From Streptomyces sp. TLI_105 (GTDB lineage Bacteria > Actinomycetota > Actinomycetes > Streptomycetales > Streptomycetaceae): DNA of 64,000 bases. Within the stretch, counting starts at the first letter, position 1; every line of letters begins with the position of its first letter. This document shows positions 35,325 to 42,855 of the stretch, in pieces. The DNA is taken from NCBI RefSeq assembly GCF_900105415.1, contig NZ_FNSM01000001.1, positions 7,634,001 through 7,698,000 on the forward strand, written 5' to 3'. Below the pieces are notes generated by a model. The model made no database searches, was not told the DNA's origin, and saw only the letters and a program-made list of their open reading frames with translations. A program made the translations under genes and the position numbers.

Positions 35325-36284
35325 GTGAGCACCACCCCGCGCCCGGTCCGCACCACCGACTACCACACCGCCGGCGAGCCCTTCAGGATCGTCGACGAGG
35401 ACCTGCCCCCGATCCCCGGCGACACCGTCGCCGAGCGCCGTGCCCTCGCGCTCCGGCTCGGCCCGCTCGACGACCTGCGCCGCCTGCTGGTCCGGGAACC
35501 CCGCGGACACTCCGGCATGTACGGCGGGTTCGTCGTCCCGCCCGACGACGACGGCGCCCACTTCGGCGTGCTGTTCTGGCACAAGGACGGCTACTCCACC
35601 GCCTGCGGCCACGGCACGATGGCCCTCGGCGCCTGGGCCGTCGACACCGGACGCGTCCCGGCGCCCGGCGACGGCGACGTCCCCGTACGCGTCGACGTGC
35701 CCTCCGGGCGCGTCACCGCGACCGTGCACCGCGCGGGCGGCCGCACCACGGGCGTCACCTTCCGCAACGTCCCGACGCGCGTCCTCGCGCGCAAGGTCCC
35801 GGTGACCACCGCGTACGGCACCGTCGAGGTCGACCTCGCCGACTCCGGAGCCTGCTACGCCTCGGTCCCCGCGCGCGCCCTCGGCCTCGACACCGGCCGG
35901 GTCTCCCTGCCCGCGCTCGTCCGGGCCGGAGGGGAGATCCGCGCCGCGCTCCTCGAACACGACGTGTACGGCGTCGTCCTGTACGACGAACTGCCCGACA
36001 CTCCCGACGGGCCGCACCAGCGGAACGTCACCGTCTTCGCCGACGGGCAGATCGACCGGTCACCCTGCGGATCGGGCACCTCCGCCCGGCTCGCCCTGCT
36101 CGGCGAGGACGGGCGCCTCGGGCCCGGCGACGTCCTCACGCACGAGTCCGTGGCCGGCACCGTCTTCACCGGCCGGCTGATGGCTGGAGGGATCACAGAG
36201 GTAACCGGTGCGACTCACCGCACCGGCACCCACACCTTCGTCCTCGACCCCCACGACGACCTGGGGACGGGATTCCTCCTTTGA
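35325..36284 (+). CDS. 4-hydroxyproline 2-epimerase (proline racemase family)
   Basis: 319 residues, GTG start with CTGGAGG upstream. The family start TTDYHTAGEPFRIV and GHSGMYGGFVVPP are clear. Both catalytic cysteines are present: STACGHGTMA near residue 90 and DRSPCGSGTSA near residue 245. Trans-3-hydroxyproline dehydratases have Thr at the second site, so a two-base epimerase is favoured. It converts trans-4-hydroxy-L-proline to cis-4-hydroxy-D-proline, the first catabolic step. The stop overlaps the next start as TTGA. Confidence 0.88.
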   Translation: MSTTPRPVRTTDYHTAGEPFRIVDEDLPPIPGDTVAERRALALRLGPLDDLRRLLVREPRGHSGMYGGFVVPPDDDGAHFGVLFWHKDGYSTACGHGTMALGAWAVDTGRVPAPGDGDVPVRVDVPSGRVTATVHRAGGRTTGVTFRNVPTRVLARKVPVTTAYGTVEVDLADSGACYASVPARALGLDTGRVSLPALVRAGGEIRAALLEHDVYGVVLYDELPDTPDGPHQRNVTVFADGQIDRSPCGSGTSARLALLGEDGRLGPGDVLTHESVAGTVFTGRLMAGGITEVTGATHRTGTHTFVLDPHDDLGTGFLL

Positions 36285-37312
36285 CCACCACGCCCGCCAC
36301 GCCTGCCACGCCCGCCACGCCTGCCATGCCGGTCATGACGGCCACGACCGCCGCGCCCTCCCTGCGCGACCTGCTCCTGATCGACGCCCCGGCCATGACC
36401 CGCCTCCTGACCCCGGCGGCGACCGCCGACGTCCTCGCCGAGGTGCTGCGTGCCGGATTCGACCCCGAGACCGCCCCGCCCCGCACCGCCGTCCCCGTCC
36501 CGGCCGGTGAGCTCCTGCTCATGCCCGCCGCCTCCGGCGCGTACGCCGGCGTGAAGATCGCGGGCGTGGCCCCCGGCAACCCGGCCCTCGGCCTGCCCCG
36601 CATCACCGGCTCCTACCTGCTCCTCGACGGCACGAACCTCCGGCCCCTCGCCCTCCTCGACGGCGCGGCCCTCACCGAACTGCGCACCCCGGCCGTGTCC
36701 GCACTCGCCGTACGCCGTCTGACACCGGACGACCGGCCGCTGCGCCTCGTCCTCTTCGGTACCGGACCCCAGGCGTACGGCCACCTGGAGGCCGTCCTCG
36801 CGGCGCGCGAGCTCGCCGAGGTGGTCGTCGTCGGGCGCAGTCCGATCGGCGCGCGGGCCCTCGCCGGATACGCGCGGACGCTCGACGCGCCCGCCCGCGT
36901 CGGCACGCCCGACGACGTGGGCGGCGCCGACCTCGTCGTCTGCTGCACCACGGCCCGGGAGCCCCTCTTCGACGGCGCTCGGGTGGCTCCGGGCGCCACC
37001 GTCGTCGCCGTCGGTTCGCACGAGCCGACGGCCCGGGAGACGGACACCGCACTCGTGACCCGCGCCGAGGTGTACGTCGAGGCGCGCTCGGCGGCGCTCC
37101 GCGAGGCGGGGGACCTGCTCGTCCCGATGGCCCGGGGAGCGATCGGCGAGGACCACGTCGTGGGCACCCTCGCCGATCTGGTGAACGGCCGCGACGCGGT
37201 GAACGGCCGCGTCCCCTCCGGGCGGCCACGGTTCTTCAAGAGCGTGGGCATGGCCTGGGAGGACCTCGCCGTCGCCGGTGCCCTGTACCGCGCGGCCCGC
37301 GGGGGCTCATGA
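36281..37312 (+). CDS. Ornithine cyclodeaminase / mu-crystallin family enzyme
   Basis: 343 residues from TTG 36281, overlapping the epimerase stop by four bases. In-frame ATGs at residues 17 and 19 are possible starts after a 15-bp-repeat coding stretch (TPATPATPA). The NAD(P)-binding motif FGTGPQAYGHLEAVLA is at about 158. Substrate-side features are AGVKIAGVAPGNPALGLPR and SYLLLDGTNLRPLALLDGAALTELRT. In hydroxyproline or 3-hydroxyproline clusters such proteins reduce pyrroline-2-carboxylate. That role is inferred from context. The 3' end overlaps the convergent monooxygenase gene by six bases. Confidence 0.85.
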   Translation: MTTTPATPATPATPAMPVMTATTAAPSLRDLLLIDAPAMTRLLTPAATADVLAEVLRAGFDPETAPPRTAVPVPAGELLLMPAASGAYAGVKIAGVAPGNPALGLPRITGSYLLLDGTNLRPLALLDGAALTELRTPAVSALAVRRLTPDDRPLRLVLFGTGPQAYGHLEAVLAARELAEVVVVGRSPIGARALAGYARTLDAPARVGTPDDVGGADLVVCCTTAREPLFDGARVAPGATVVAVGSHEPTARETDTALVTRAEVYVEARSAALREAGDLLVPMARGAIGEDHVVGTLADLVNGRDAVNGRVPSGRPRFFKSVGMAWEDLAVAGALYRAARGGS

Positions 37313-38587
37313 TCCCGTGCGCGACAGGGGCGCGGGTCGACCGGCCGCCCTCCGGTGCCGGATGTTGACGGCCGCCGCCCTGGCCACGGCCACGGGGTTC
37401 AGGAAACGGGGCGGACCGATCAGGCGGGACGCGAACAGGTGCATGTGCCGTGCCAGGGAGGCGTCGCGCGCCGCCGCCGAGAACATCAGCCGCTCCATGG
37501 GGTTGAACGGGCGGCCCTTGGCGAAGTCGGCGGCCAGGTACTGGTGGCCGCCCAGGCGGCGCCGGTGCCTGCGCGCGTACACCGCGAGGGACCGGTCGAG
37601 GTCGCCGCGGCCGGTCGCGGCCGGGCCGACCGCCTCCGCCAGCCACTGCGCGGACTGCAGGGCCCACCCGCATCCCACTCCCCACAGGGGGTCGCCGGTC
37701 AGGGCGGCGTCGCCGACGAGAGCGAGCCCCGGTGCCGTGGGCCTGCGGGTGTGCAGGGGGTAGTCGACCATGCCGGTGATCTTCGTGACGCGCTCGGCGG
37801 AGTCGATGGGCGGTGCGTCGGGCAGGGCGCGGACGAAGTCGAGGAAGCTGCCCTCCAGGTCCTTCCGGAAGTCCGGGAGCCGCTTCTTGTCCGGGAGCAC
37901 CGCGACGACCGTCACCCCGTCGTCGTTCGGGAACGCGTAGGCCATGTCGGGCACCAGGAACCAGGCGTGGCTGATCCCGTCGCGCAGCGGGAGGCCGCGG
38001 AAGTGCGCGAAATAGCCGAAGCGCGCGTTCTCGTGCCGCCGGGTGGGCACCCCGGCGAACCCGGCCACGGCCGAGTCCTTGCCGTCGGCGCCGACCACCA
38101 GGCGGGCCCGTGTCTCGCGCTCGCCGTCGGGCGTCGACGCCCGTACCCCCACCGTCCGCCCTCCTTCCTGGAGCAGCCCGGTCACCTGATGGCCGAGGAG
38201 GACGTCGACGCCGGGGGTCTCGGCCGCGCGGGACCTGATCAGCGGGTCGAGGGTGCTGCGCCGCACGTTGTAGCCGTACGGCAGCTCCGGTCCGGGCGCG
38301 GCCCCCGGCTCGATCCATCCCCAGCGGGTGTGCCAGCGGGCCTCGTTGCGGACGGCGCCCGCCTTCTCCAGGGCGGGGAGCAGGCCGAGTTCCTTCAGGA
38401 CCGGAGTGGCGTTGGCCGTGAGGGAGTGGGTGCACAGCGTCTTGTACGCCATGGGGCGCGAGCGGCGTTCCAGGAGTGCGACGCGGGCGCCGCGCCGGGC
38501 GAGCAGGATCGCCGCGGCGCTGCCGGCGAGGCTCGCGCCGCTGATGACGACGTCGTACTCGGGTCCCGTGCTCTCGGGCTGGGTCAT
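37307..38587 (-). CDS. FAD-dependent monooxygenase/dehydrogenase, geranylgeranyl-reductase-like
   Basis: 426 residues, ATG at 38587. The FAD motif near residue 15 is GASLAGSAAAILLARRGARV, where the usual second Gly is Ala-Ser. The GD motif ALVGDAALTGDPLWGVGCGW lies at about 285, and VVGADGKDS is the middle DG motif. It belongs to the p-hydroxybenzoate-hydroxylase/GGR-like superfamily. The substrate is unknown. It is transcribed against the hydroxyproline genes and interrupts that cluster between the cyclodeaminase-like and oxidase genes. It may be an unrelated insertion. Confidence 0.82.
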   Translation of the reverse strand: MTQPESTGPEYDVVISGASLAGSAAAILLARRGARVALLERRSRPMAYKTLCTHSLTANATPVLKELGLLPALEKAGAVRNEARWHTRWGWIEPGAAPGPELPYGYNVRRSTLDPLIRSRAAETPGVDVLLGHQVTGLLQEGGRTVGVRASTPDGERETRARLVVGADGKDSAVAGFAGVPTRRHENARFGYFAHFRGLPLRDGISHAWFLVPDMAYAFPNDDGVTVVAVLPDKKRLPDFRKDLEGSFLDFVRALPDAPPIDSAERVTKITGMVDYPLHTRRPTAPGLALVGDAALTGDPLWGVGCGWALQSAQWLAEAVGPAATGRGDLDRSLAVYARRHRRRLGGHQYLAADFAKGRPFNPMERLMFSAAARDASLARHMHLFASRLIGPPRFLNPVAVARAAAVNIRHRRAAGRPAPLSRTGS

Positions 38588-38617
38588 GCGCTGATCGTCC
38601 CCCTCGTGGTGATCCCA

Positions 38618-38630
38618 TTCCTGTCAGGAA
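38618..38630. promoter_or_regulatory. Short inverted repeat upstream of the FAD monooxygenase gene
   Basis: TTCCTG-T-CAGGAA is a perfect 6-bp inverted repeat with one central base, 31 bases upstream of the minus-strand ATG at 38587. It could be an operator; no regulator is tied to it. Confidence 0.3.
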
Positions 38631-38683
38631 CATGAGGACGAGGAACGTGAGCGGTTGTCAAGGGACCAGGCTCTCCGCGGGTC

Positions 38684-38716
38684 TTGGCAACTTGAGTGCC
38701 ATGTGAAATATTACTG
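38684..38716 (+). promoter_or_regulatory. Promoter/operator of the hydroxyproline oxidase operon; leaderless start likely
   Basis: TTGGCA (38684-38689) and AATATT (38707-38712) are spaced by 17 bases. The next expected transcription start is at the GTG codon (38719), and no ribosome-binding site precedes it, so the mRNA is probably leaderless. The 16-base motif ATGTGAAATATTACTG (38701-38716) overlaps the -10 element and is shared with the collagenase and deaminase promoters. Confidence 0.55.
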
Positions 38717-38718
38717 CC

Positions 38719-39885
38719 GTGCCCACGAGAAACGCCTCGGATGTCATCGTCGTCGGCGCCGGCGTCGTCGGCGCGGCCTGTGCCCACTACGCCGCCCGAG
38801 CCGGCCTCTCCGTCACCGTCGTCGACCGCGGTTCCGTCGCCGGCGGCACGACGGGAGCCGGCGAGGGGAACCTCCTGGTCTCCGACAAGGAACCGGGACC
38901 CGAGCTCGAACTCGCCCTGATGTCCACCGCGTTGTGGCGGGAGCTGGCCGAACTGCTCCCGCCCCGGGTCGAGTACGAGGCCAAGGGCGGCCTCGTCGTC
39001 GCCTCGGACGAGCACGGGATGCGCGCCCTGCGCGCGTTCGCGGCCCGCCAGGAGAGGGCGGGCGTCACCAGCCAGGAGGTCCCCGAGGACCGGCTCCACG
39101 ACCTGGAGCCCCACCTCGCGCCCACCCTGGCGGGCGGCTTCCACTACCCCCAGGACGCCCAGGTGATGCCCGCCCACGCGGCGGCCCAGCTGCTGCGCAC
39201 GGGAGGCGAGAAGATCCGGCTGCGCCTGGGGGAGGAGGTCACCGGTCTCCTCACCGGCCCGGCCGGGGAGATCCGCGGCGTACGGACCACCGTCGGCGAG
39301 ATCCACGCCCCGCACGTGGTCAACGCCGCCGGAACCTGGGGCGGCGCCCTCGCCGAACTCGCGGGCGTCCACCTGCCCGTACTGCCCCGCAGGGGCTTCG
39401 TCCTCGTCACCGAGCCGCTCCCGCGCGTGGTGCGCCACAAGGTGTACGCCGCCGACTACGTGGCCGACGTCGCCAGCGGCTCCGCCGCGCTCCAGACCTC
39501 CGCGGTCGTCGAGGGCACCCCCGCGGGACCGGTCCTGATCGGCGCCAGCCGGGAACGCGTCGGCTTCGACCGGACGCTCTCCACCGAGGTCCTGCGCCGG
39601 CTCGCCGCCGGAGCCACCGCGCTCTTCCCCGTCCTCGGCACCGTACGGGCCATCCGCACCTACCTCGGCTTCCGCCCGTACCTGCCGGACCACCTGCCCG
39701 CCATCGGCCCCGACCCGCGCGTCCCCGGCCTGCTCCACGCCTGCGGCCACGAGGGAGCGGGCATCGGACTCGCCCCGGTGACGGGCCGGATCGTCACCGC
39801 CTGCCTGGCCGGCGACGAACCGCCCCTCGACATCCACCCGTTCCGGCCCGAACGCTTCACCGACCCCGCACCCCTCGCACCCTGA
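38719..39885 (+). CDS. FAD-dependent amino-acid oxidase, beta-type subunit of hydroxyproline oxidase
   Basis: 388 residues, GTG 38719. It starts with ASDVIVVGAGVVGAACAHYA, the FAD-binding motif of the DAO/glycine-oxidase family. GAGEGNLLVSDKEPG, VNAAGTWGGALAELAG and the C-terminal HACGHEGAGIGLAPVTGRIV are typical of the small flavoprotein subunit of heteromeric hydroxyproline, octopine or sarcosine oxidases. With the ferredoxin-like and HcnB-like genes directly downstream it should oxidise cis-4-hydroxy-D-proline to pyrroline-4-hydroxy-2-carboxylate. It works in the cytosol or at the membrane. Confidence 0.88.
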   Translation: MPTRNASDVIVVGAGVVGAACAHYAARAGLSVTVVDRGSVAGGTTGAGEGNLLVSDKEPGPELELALMSTALWRELAELLPPRVEYEAKGGLVVASDEHGMRALRAFAARQERAGVTSQEVPEDRLHDLEPHLAPTLAGGFHYPQDAQVMPAHAAAQLLRTGGEKIRLRLGEEVTGLLTGPAGEIRGVRTTVGEIHAPHVVNAAGTWGGALAELAGVHLPVLPRRGFVLVTEPLPRVVRHKVYAADYVADVASGSAALQTSAVVEGTPAGPVLIGASRERVGFDRTLSTEVLRRLAAGATALFPVLGTVRAIRTYLGFRPYLPDHLPAIGPDPRVPGLLHACGHEGAGIGLAPVTGRIVTACLAGDEPPLDIHPFRPERFTDPAPLAP

Positions 39886-39919
39886 GACGCGCGCACCCAC
39901 CGTCACGAGAGGAGGGCCC

Positions 39920-40234
39920 GTGGCCCGCACCCCCGCCGACCTCGTCGGCGCACAGCCCGATCCGCCGTTCGAGATCACCTTCGACGGCCGTCGCGTCACC
40001 GCCCTGCCGGGCCAGACCCTCGCCGCCGCCCTCTGGGGCGCCGGCATCCTGGCCTGGCGCACCACCCGGGACGGCGGCCGGCCGCGCGGCGCCTTCTGCG
40101 GCATCGGTCAGTGCTACGACTGCCTCGCCACCGTCAACGGCGAACCCAACCGGCGCGCCTGCCTGGTCCCGGCCCGCCCCGGCGACGCGATCACCACCCA
40201 GGAGGGACACGGCCATGACCGCCTCGCCGTCTGA
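39920..40234 (+). CDS. [2Fe-2S] ferredoxin-like subunit of hydroxyproline oxidase
   Basis: 104 residues from GTG 39920 with GAGGAGGG upstream. The cluster ligands are seen in FCGIGQCYDCLATVNG and RRACLVP, the CxxxxCxxC...C pattern of SoxA/HcnA-type small subunits. FEITFDGRRVTALPGQTL is the usual N-terminal beta segment. It would transfer electrons between the two flavoproteins. It overlaps the next gene by 20 bases. Confidence 0.9.
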   Translation: MARTPADLVGAQPDPPFEITFDGRRVTALPGQTLAAALWGAGILAWRTTRDGGRPRGAFCGIGQCYDCLATVNGEPNRRACLVPARPGDAITTQEGHGHDRLAV

Positions 40235-41684
40235 ACCGGAGACGCGGCACGAGCCGTACGACCTCGCGGTCGTGGGAGCGGGCTCCGCGGGCCTCGCCGG
40301 TGCCGTCACGGCCGCCGAACTCGGGCTGTCCGTAGTGCTGTTGGACGCCTCCGCACAGACCGGCGGGCAGTTCTACCGGCACCCGGCGCCCGCCCTCGGA
40401 GCCGTACGGCCGGAAGCCCTGCACCACGACTGGTCCCCCTTCGCCGACCTCCGCCGACGCCTCGCCGGAAGCGGCGTCACCCACCTCGGCGGGCACCACG
40501 TGTGGTCCACGGTGCGGGAGGACGACGGGACCTGGACCGTGCACGCCGTCACCGGAGCCGACGCAGCCGTCGAGCGACCCGCACGGATCCGGGCCCGGAC
40601 GCTGCTGCTCGCCACCGGAGCGTACGAACGTCAACTCCCCTTCCCGGGCTGGACCCTGCCCGGCGTCGTGGGCGCGGGCGGAGCACAGGCCATGCTCAAG
40701 TCCGGCCTCGTGCTGCCGGGCCGCCGCGTCGTCGTGGCCGGCAGCGGCCCCCTGCTCCTCGCCGTCGCCTCCTCCCTCGCCGCCGCCGGCGCACGGGTGC
40801 CGGCCGTGGTCGAGGCCACCGACTACCTTCGGTACGTCCGCAGCCCCCTGGCCCTCCTCGCCAACCCGGCGAAGGCGGCCGAAGCGCTGTCGCACGGCGC
40901 CGCACTGCTCCGGCACCGCGTCCGCGTCCGGCTGCGCAGTGCCGTCACCGAAGTGCACGGCACCGACCGGGTGGAGGCCGTCACCGTCACCCGCCTCGAC
41001 GCCGACTGGCGTCCCGTGCCGGGGACGGGCCGCCGGATCACGTGCGACGCCCTGGCCGTCGGTCACGGCCTCGTCCCGCAGATCGAACTGGCCACGACCC
41101 TCGGCTGTGCCACCCGACGGCTCCCCGACGGAACCCTGGGCCTCGCCCTGGACGACCACCAGGAGACCTCGGAGCGCGGCCTGTGGGCGGCGGGCGAGAC
41201 CGGGGGAGTCGGCGGCGCCGAACTCGCCCGCACGGAAGGCGAGCTGGCCGCTCGCGCCGTCGCCGCGCGCCTCCTCGGCCACCGCGCCGAGGAGGACCGG
41301 ATCGCCGGACTGCGCCGCCGCCGGGACCGGCTGCGCGCCTTCGCCGACGTGATGTCCGCCGCCCACGCCCCGGGCCCCGGCTGGCAGGGCTGGCTCACCG
41401 ACGACACGGACGTGTGTCGCTGCGAGGAGGTCACCGCCGGACGGATCCGCGAGGCGGTGACCGAGCTCGGCGCGCGCGACGCGAGGACCGTCAAGCTGCT
41501 CACGCGGGCCGGCATGGGCTGGTGTCAGGGGCGGATGTGCGGGACGGCCGTCTCCTGCCTCGCCGCGCGCGGCGGCGCCCCCGAACCGCCCGCCGAGCGC
41601 CGCCCGTTCGCCGTGCCGGTCCGGCTCTCGGCGCTCGCCGCGCTCGACGGGGAACCGGCCGATCCGCACCCCCAGGCCCCCTGA
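40215..41684 (+). CDS. FAD/NAD(P)-binding alpha subunit of hydroxyproline oxidase (HcnB-like)
   Basis: 489 residues from ATG 40215, inside the end of the ferredoxin-like gene. The FAD motif is VVGAGSAGLAGAVTAAELG at about 14. TGAYERQLPFPGWTLPGVVG and VVAGSGPLLLAVASSLAAAG mark the second dinucleotide region. The C-terminal BFD-like domain has CRCEEVTAGRIREAV and WCQGRMCG, four cysteines for a [2Fe-2S] cluster. This is the large subunit type of HcnB/OoxA/hydroxyproline dehydrogenases. It is the last gene before a hairpin and a new promoter. Confidence 0.9.
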   Translation: MTASPSEPETRHEPYDLAVVGAGSAGLAGAVTAAELGLSVVLLDASAQTGGQFYRHPAPALGAVRPEALHHDWSPFADLRRRLAGSGVTHLGGHHVWSTVREDDGTWTVHAVTGADAAVERPARIRARTLLLATGAYERQLPFPGWTLPGVVGAGGAQAMLKSGLVLPGRRVVVAGSGPLLLAVASSLAAAGARVPAVVEATDYLRYVRSPLALLANPAKAAEALSHGAALLRHRVRVRLRSAVTEVHGTDRVEAVTVTRLDADWRPVPGTGRRITCDALAVGHGLVPQIELATTLGCATRRLPDGTLGLALDDHQETSERGLWAAGETGGVGGAELARTEGELAARAVAARLLGHRAEEDRIAGLRRRRDRLRAFADVMSAAHAPGPGWQGWLTDDTDVCRCEEVTAGRIREAVTELGARDARTVKLLTRAGMGWCQGRMCGTAVSCLAARGGAPEPPAERRPFAVPVRLSALAALDGEPADPHPQAP

Positions 41685-41714
41685 GGGGAGAGGCCCGCGC
41701 GGGCCCCTCTTCTT
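41683..41714. terminator. Imperfect hairpin after the oxidase operon
   Basis: AGGCCCGC and GCGGGCC pair directly, extended by GAGGGGAG with CCTCTTC across a small bulge, followed by a T-rich TTCTTC. It overlaps the stop codon and precedes the deaminase promoter, so it may end or dampen the oxidase transcript. Confidence 0.45.
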
Positions 41715-41721
41715 CACGCAT

Positions 41722-41744
41722 CTGTAAAATGTCACACGCTACAG
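41722..41744 (+). promoter_or_regulatory. Deaminase promoter with candidate operator
   Basis: TAAAAT (41725-41730) is a strong -10 candidate, and AGAAAGG serves as ribosome-binding site before the ATG at 41758. The segment begins CTGTA and ends TACAG, an inverted pair. On the minus strand 41722-41737 reads GTGTGACATTTTACAG, matching 12 of 16 bases with the motif at 38701-38716. Confidence 0.55.
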
Positions 41745-41757
41745 AAAGGTCATCGAC

Positions 41758-42663
41758 ATGACCACCACCTGGAACACCGACCGACCCTGGCGCGGCATCA
41801 TGGTCGCCACCACCCTCCCCCTCCGCGAGGACCTCTCCGTCGACCACGACGCCTACGCCGAACACGTCGCCTGGCTGATCGCCAACGGCTGCGACGGCGT
41901 CGTCCCGAACGGCTCCCTCGGCGAGTACCAGACCCTCACCGACGCCGAGCGCGCCCAGGTCGTCCGTACCGCCGTCGAAGCGGCCGGGGACGGGGCGCGG
42001 GTCATGCCCGGCGTCTCCGCGTACGGCAGCGCCGAGGCCCGCCGCTGGGCCGAACAGGCCGCCGAGGCCGGCTGCGGCTCGGTCCTCCTCCTGCCGCCCA
42101 ACACCTACCGCGCCGACGCGACGGCCGTACGCGCCCACTATGCCGAGGTGGCCGGCGTCGGGATCCCGGTCGTCGCCTACAACAACCCCTTCGACACCAA
42201 GGTCGACCTCGCCCCCGACCTGCTCGCCCGCCTGCACGGCGACGGCGACATCGTCGCCGTCAAGGAGTTCAGCGGCGACGTCCGCCGCGCCTACGAGATC
42301 GCCGAACTCGCCCCCGAGCTCGACCTGTTGATCGGGGCCGACGACGTCCTCCTGGAGCTGGCCGTGGCGGGCGCCGTCGGCTGGATCGCCGGCTACCCCA
42401 ACGCCTTCCCCACGAGCTGCGCCGCGCTGTACCGCGCCGCCGTGGCGGGCGACCTGACGACCGCCCTGCCGCTCTACAAGTCCCTGCACTCCTTGCTGCG
42501 CTGGGACTCCAAGACCGAGTTCGTCCAGTCCATCAAGCTCTCCATGGACATCGCCGGCCGCACCGGCGGCCCCACCCGTCCGCCGCGCCACCCGCTCACC
42601 GGTGCGACCGAGGCCGCGGTGCGGACCGCCACGGAGAAGGCCGTCGCGGCCGGCCACCGCTGA
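41758..42663 (+). CDS. Pyrroline-4-hydroxy-2-carboxylate deaminase (DapA family)
   Basis: 301 residues, ATG 41758. It is a class I aldolase-type TIM barrel: PNGSLGEYQTLTDAER near residue 50, YNNP near 140, Schiff-base Lys in VAVKEFSGD near 168, and GADD plus GWIAGYPNAFP downstream. Within hydroxyproline clusters this DapA branch converts pyrroline-4-hydroxy-2-carboxylate to 2-oxoglutarate semialdehyde and ammonia. The substrate is inferred from context. A 30-bp duplication spans the stop codon. Confidence 0.88.
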   Translation: MTTTWNTDRPWRGIMVATTLPLREDLSVDHDAYAEHVAWLIANGCDGVVPNGSLGEYQTLTDAERAQVVRTAVEAAGDGARVMPGVSAYGSAEARRWAEQAAEAGCGSVLLLPPNTYRADATAVRAHYAEVAGVGIPVVAYNNPFDTKVDLAPDLLARLHGDGDIVAVKEFSGDVRRAYEIAELAPELDLLIGADDVLLELAVAGAVGWIAGYPNAFPTSCAALYRAAVAGDLTTALPLYKSLHSLLRWDSKTEFVQSIKLSMDIAGRTGGPTRPPRHPLTGATEAAVRTATEKAVAAGHR

Positions 42664-42713
42664 GCCGCGCGCCGTCCTGAGGCCCACCGCTGCGCCGCGC
42701 GCCATCCTGACGC
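42654..42713 (+). repeat. 30-bp tandem duplication across the deaminase stop codon
   Basis: Units 42654-42683 and 42684-42713 match at 27 of 30 bases, with a partial third copy after. The TGA stop (42661-42663) in unit one is TGC in unit two. The unit length is a multiple of three. Confidence 0.85.
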
Positions 42714-42855
42714 CCACCGCGGGCGCCCACCGCCGGCGGCAGCCGCCGGCGGTCGCGCGGCGCCGGAGCGGCGCAGTACTTCCGCGACCGAACGATCCCT
42801 TCCCGGGCGACCCCTTCCTTTCCCAGGCGATCCCTTTCCCCGGAGGCCTCCTCCT

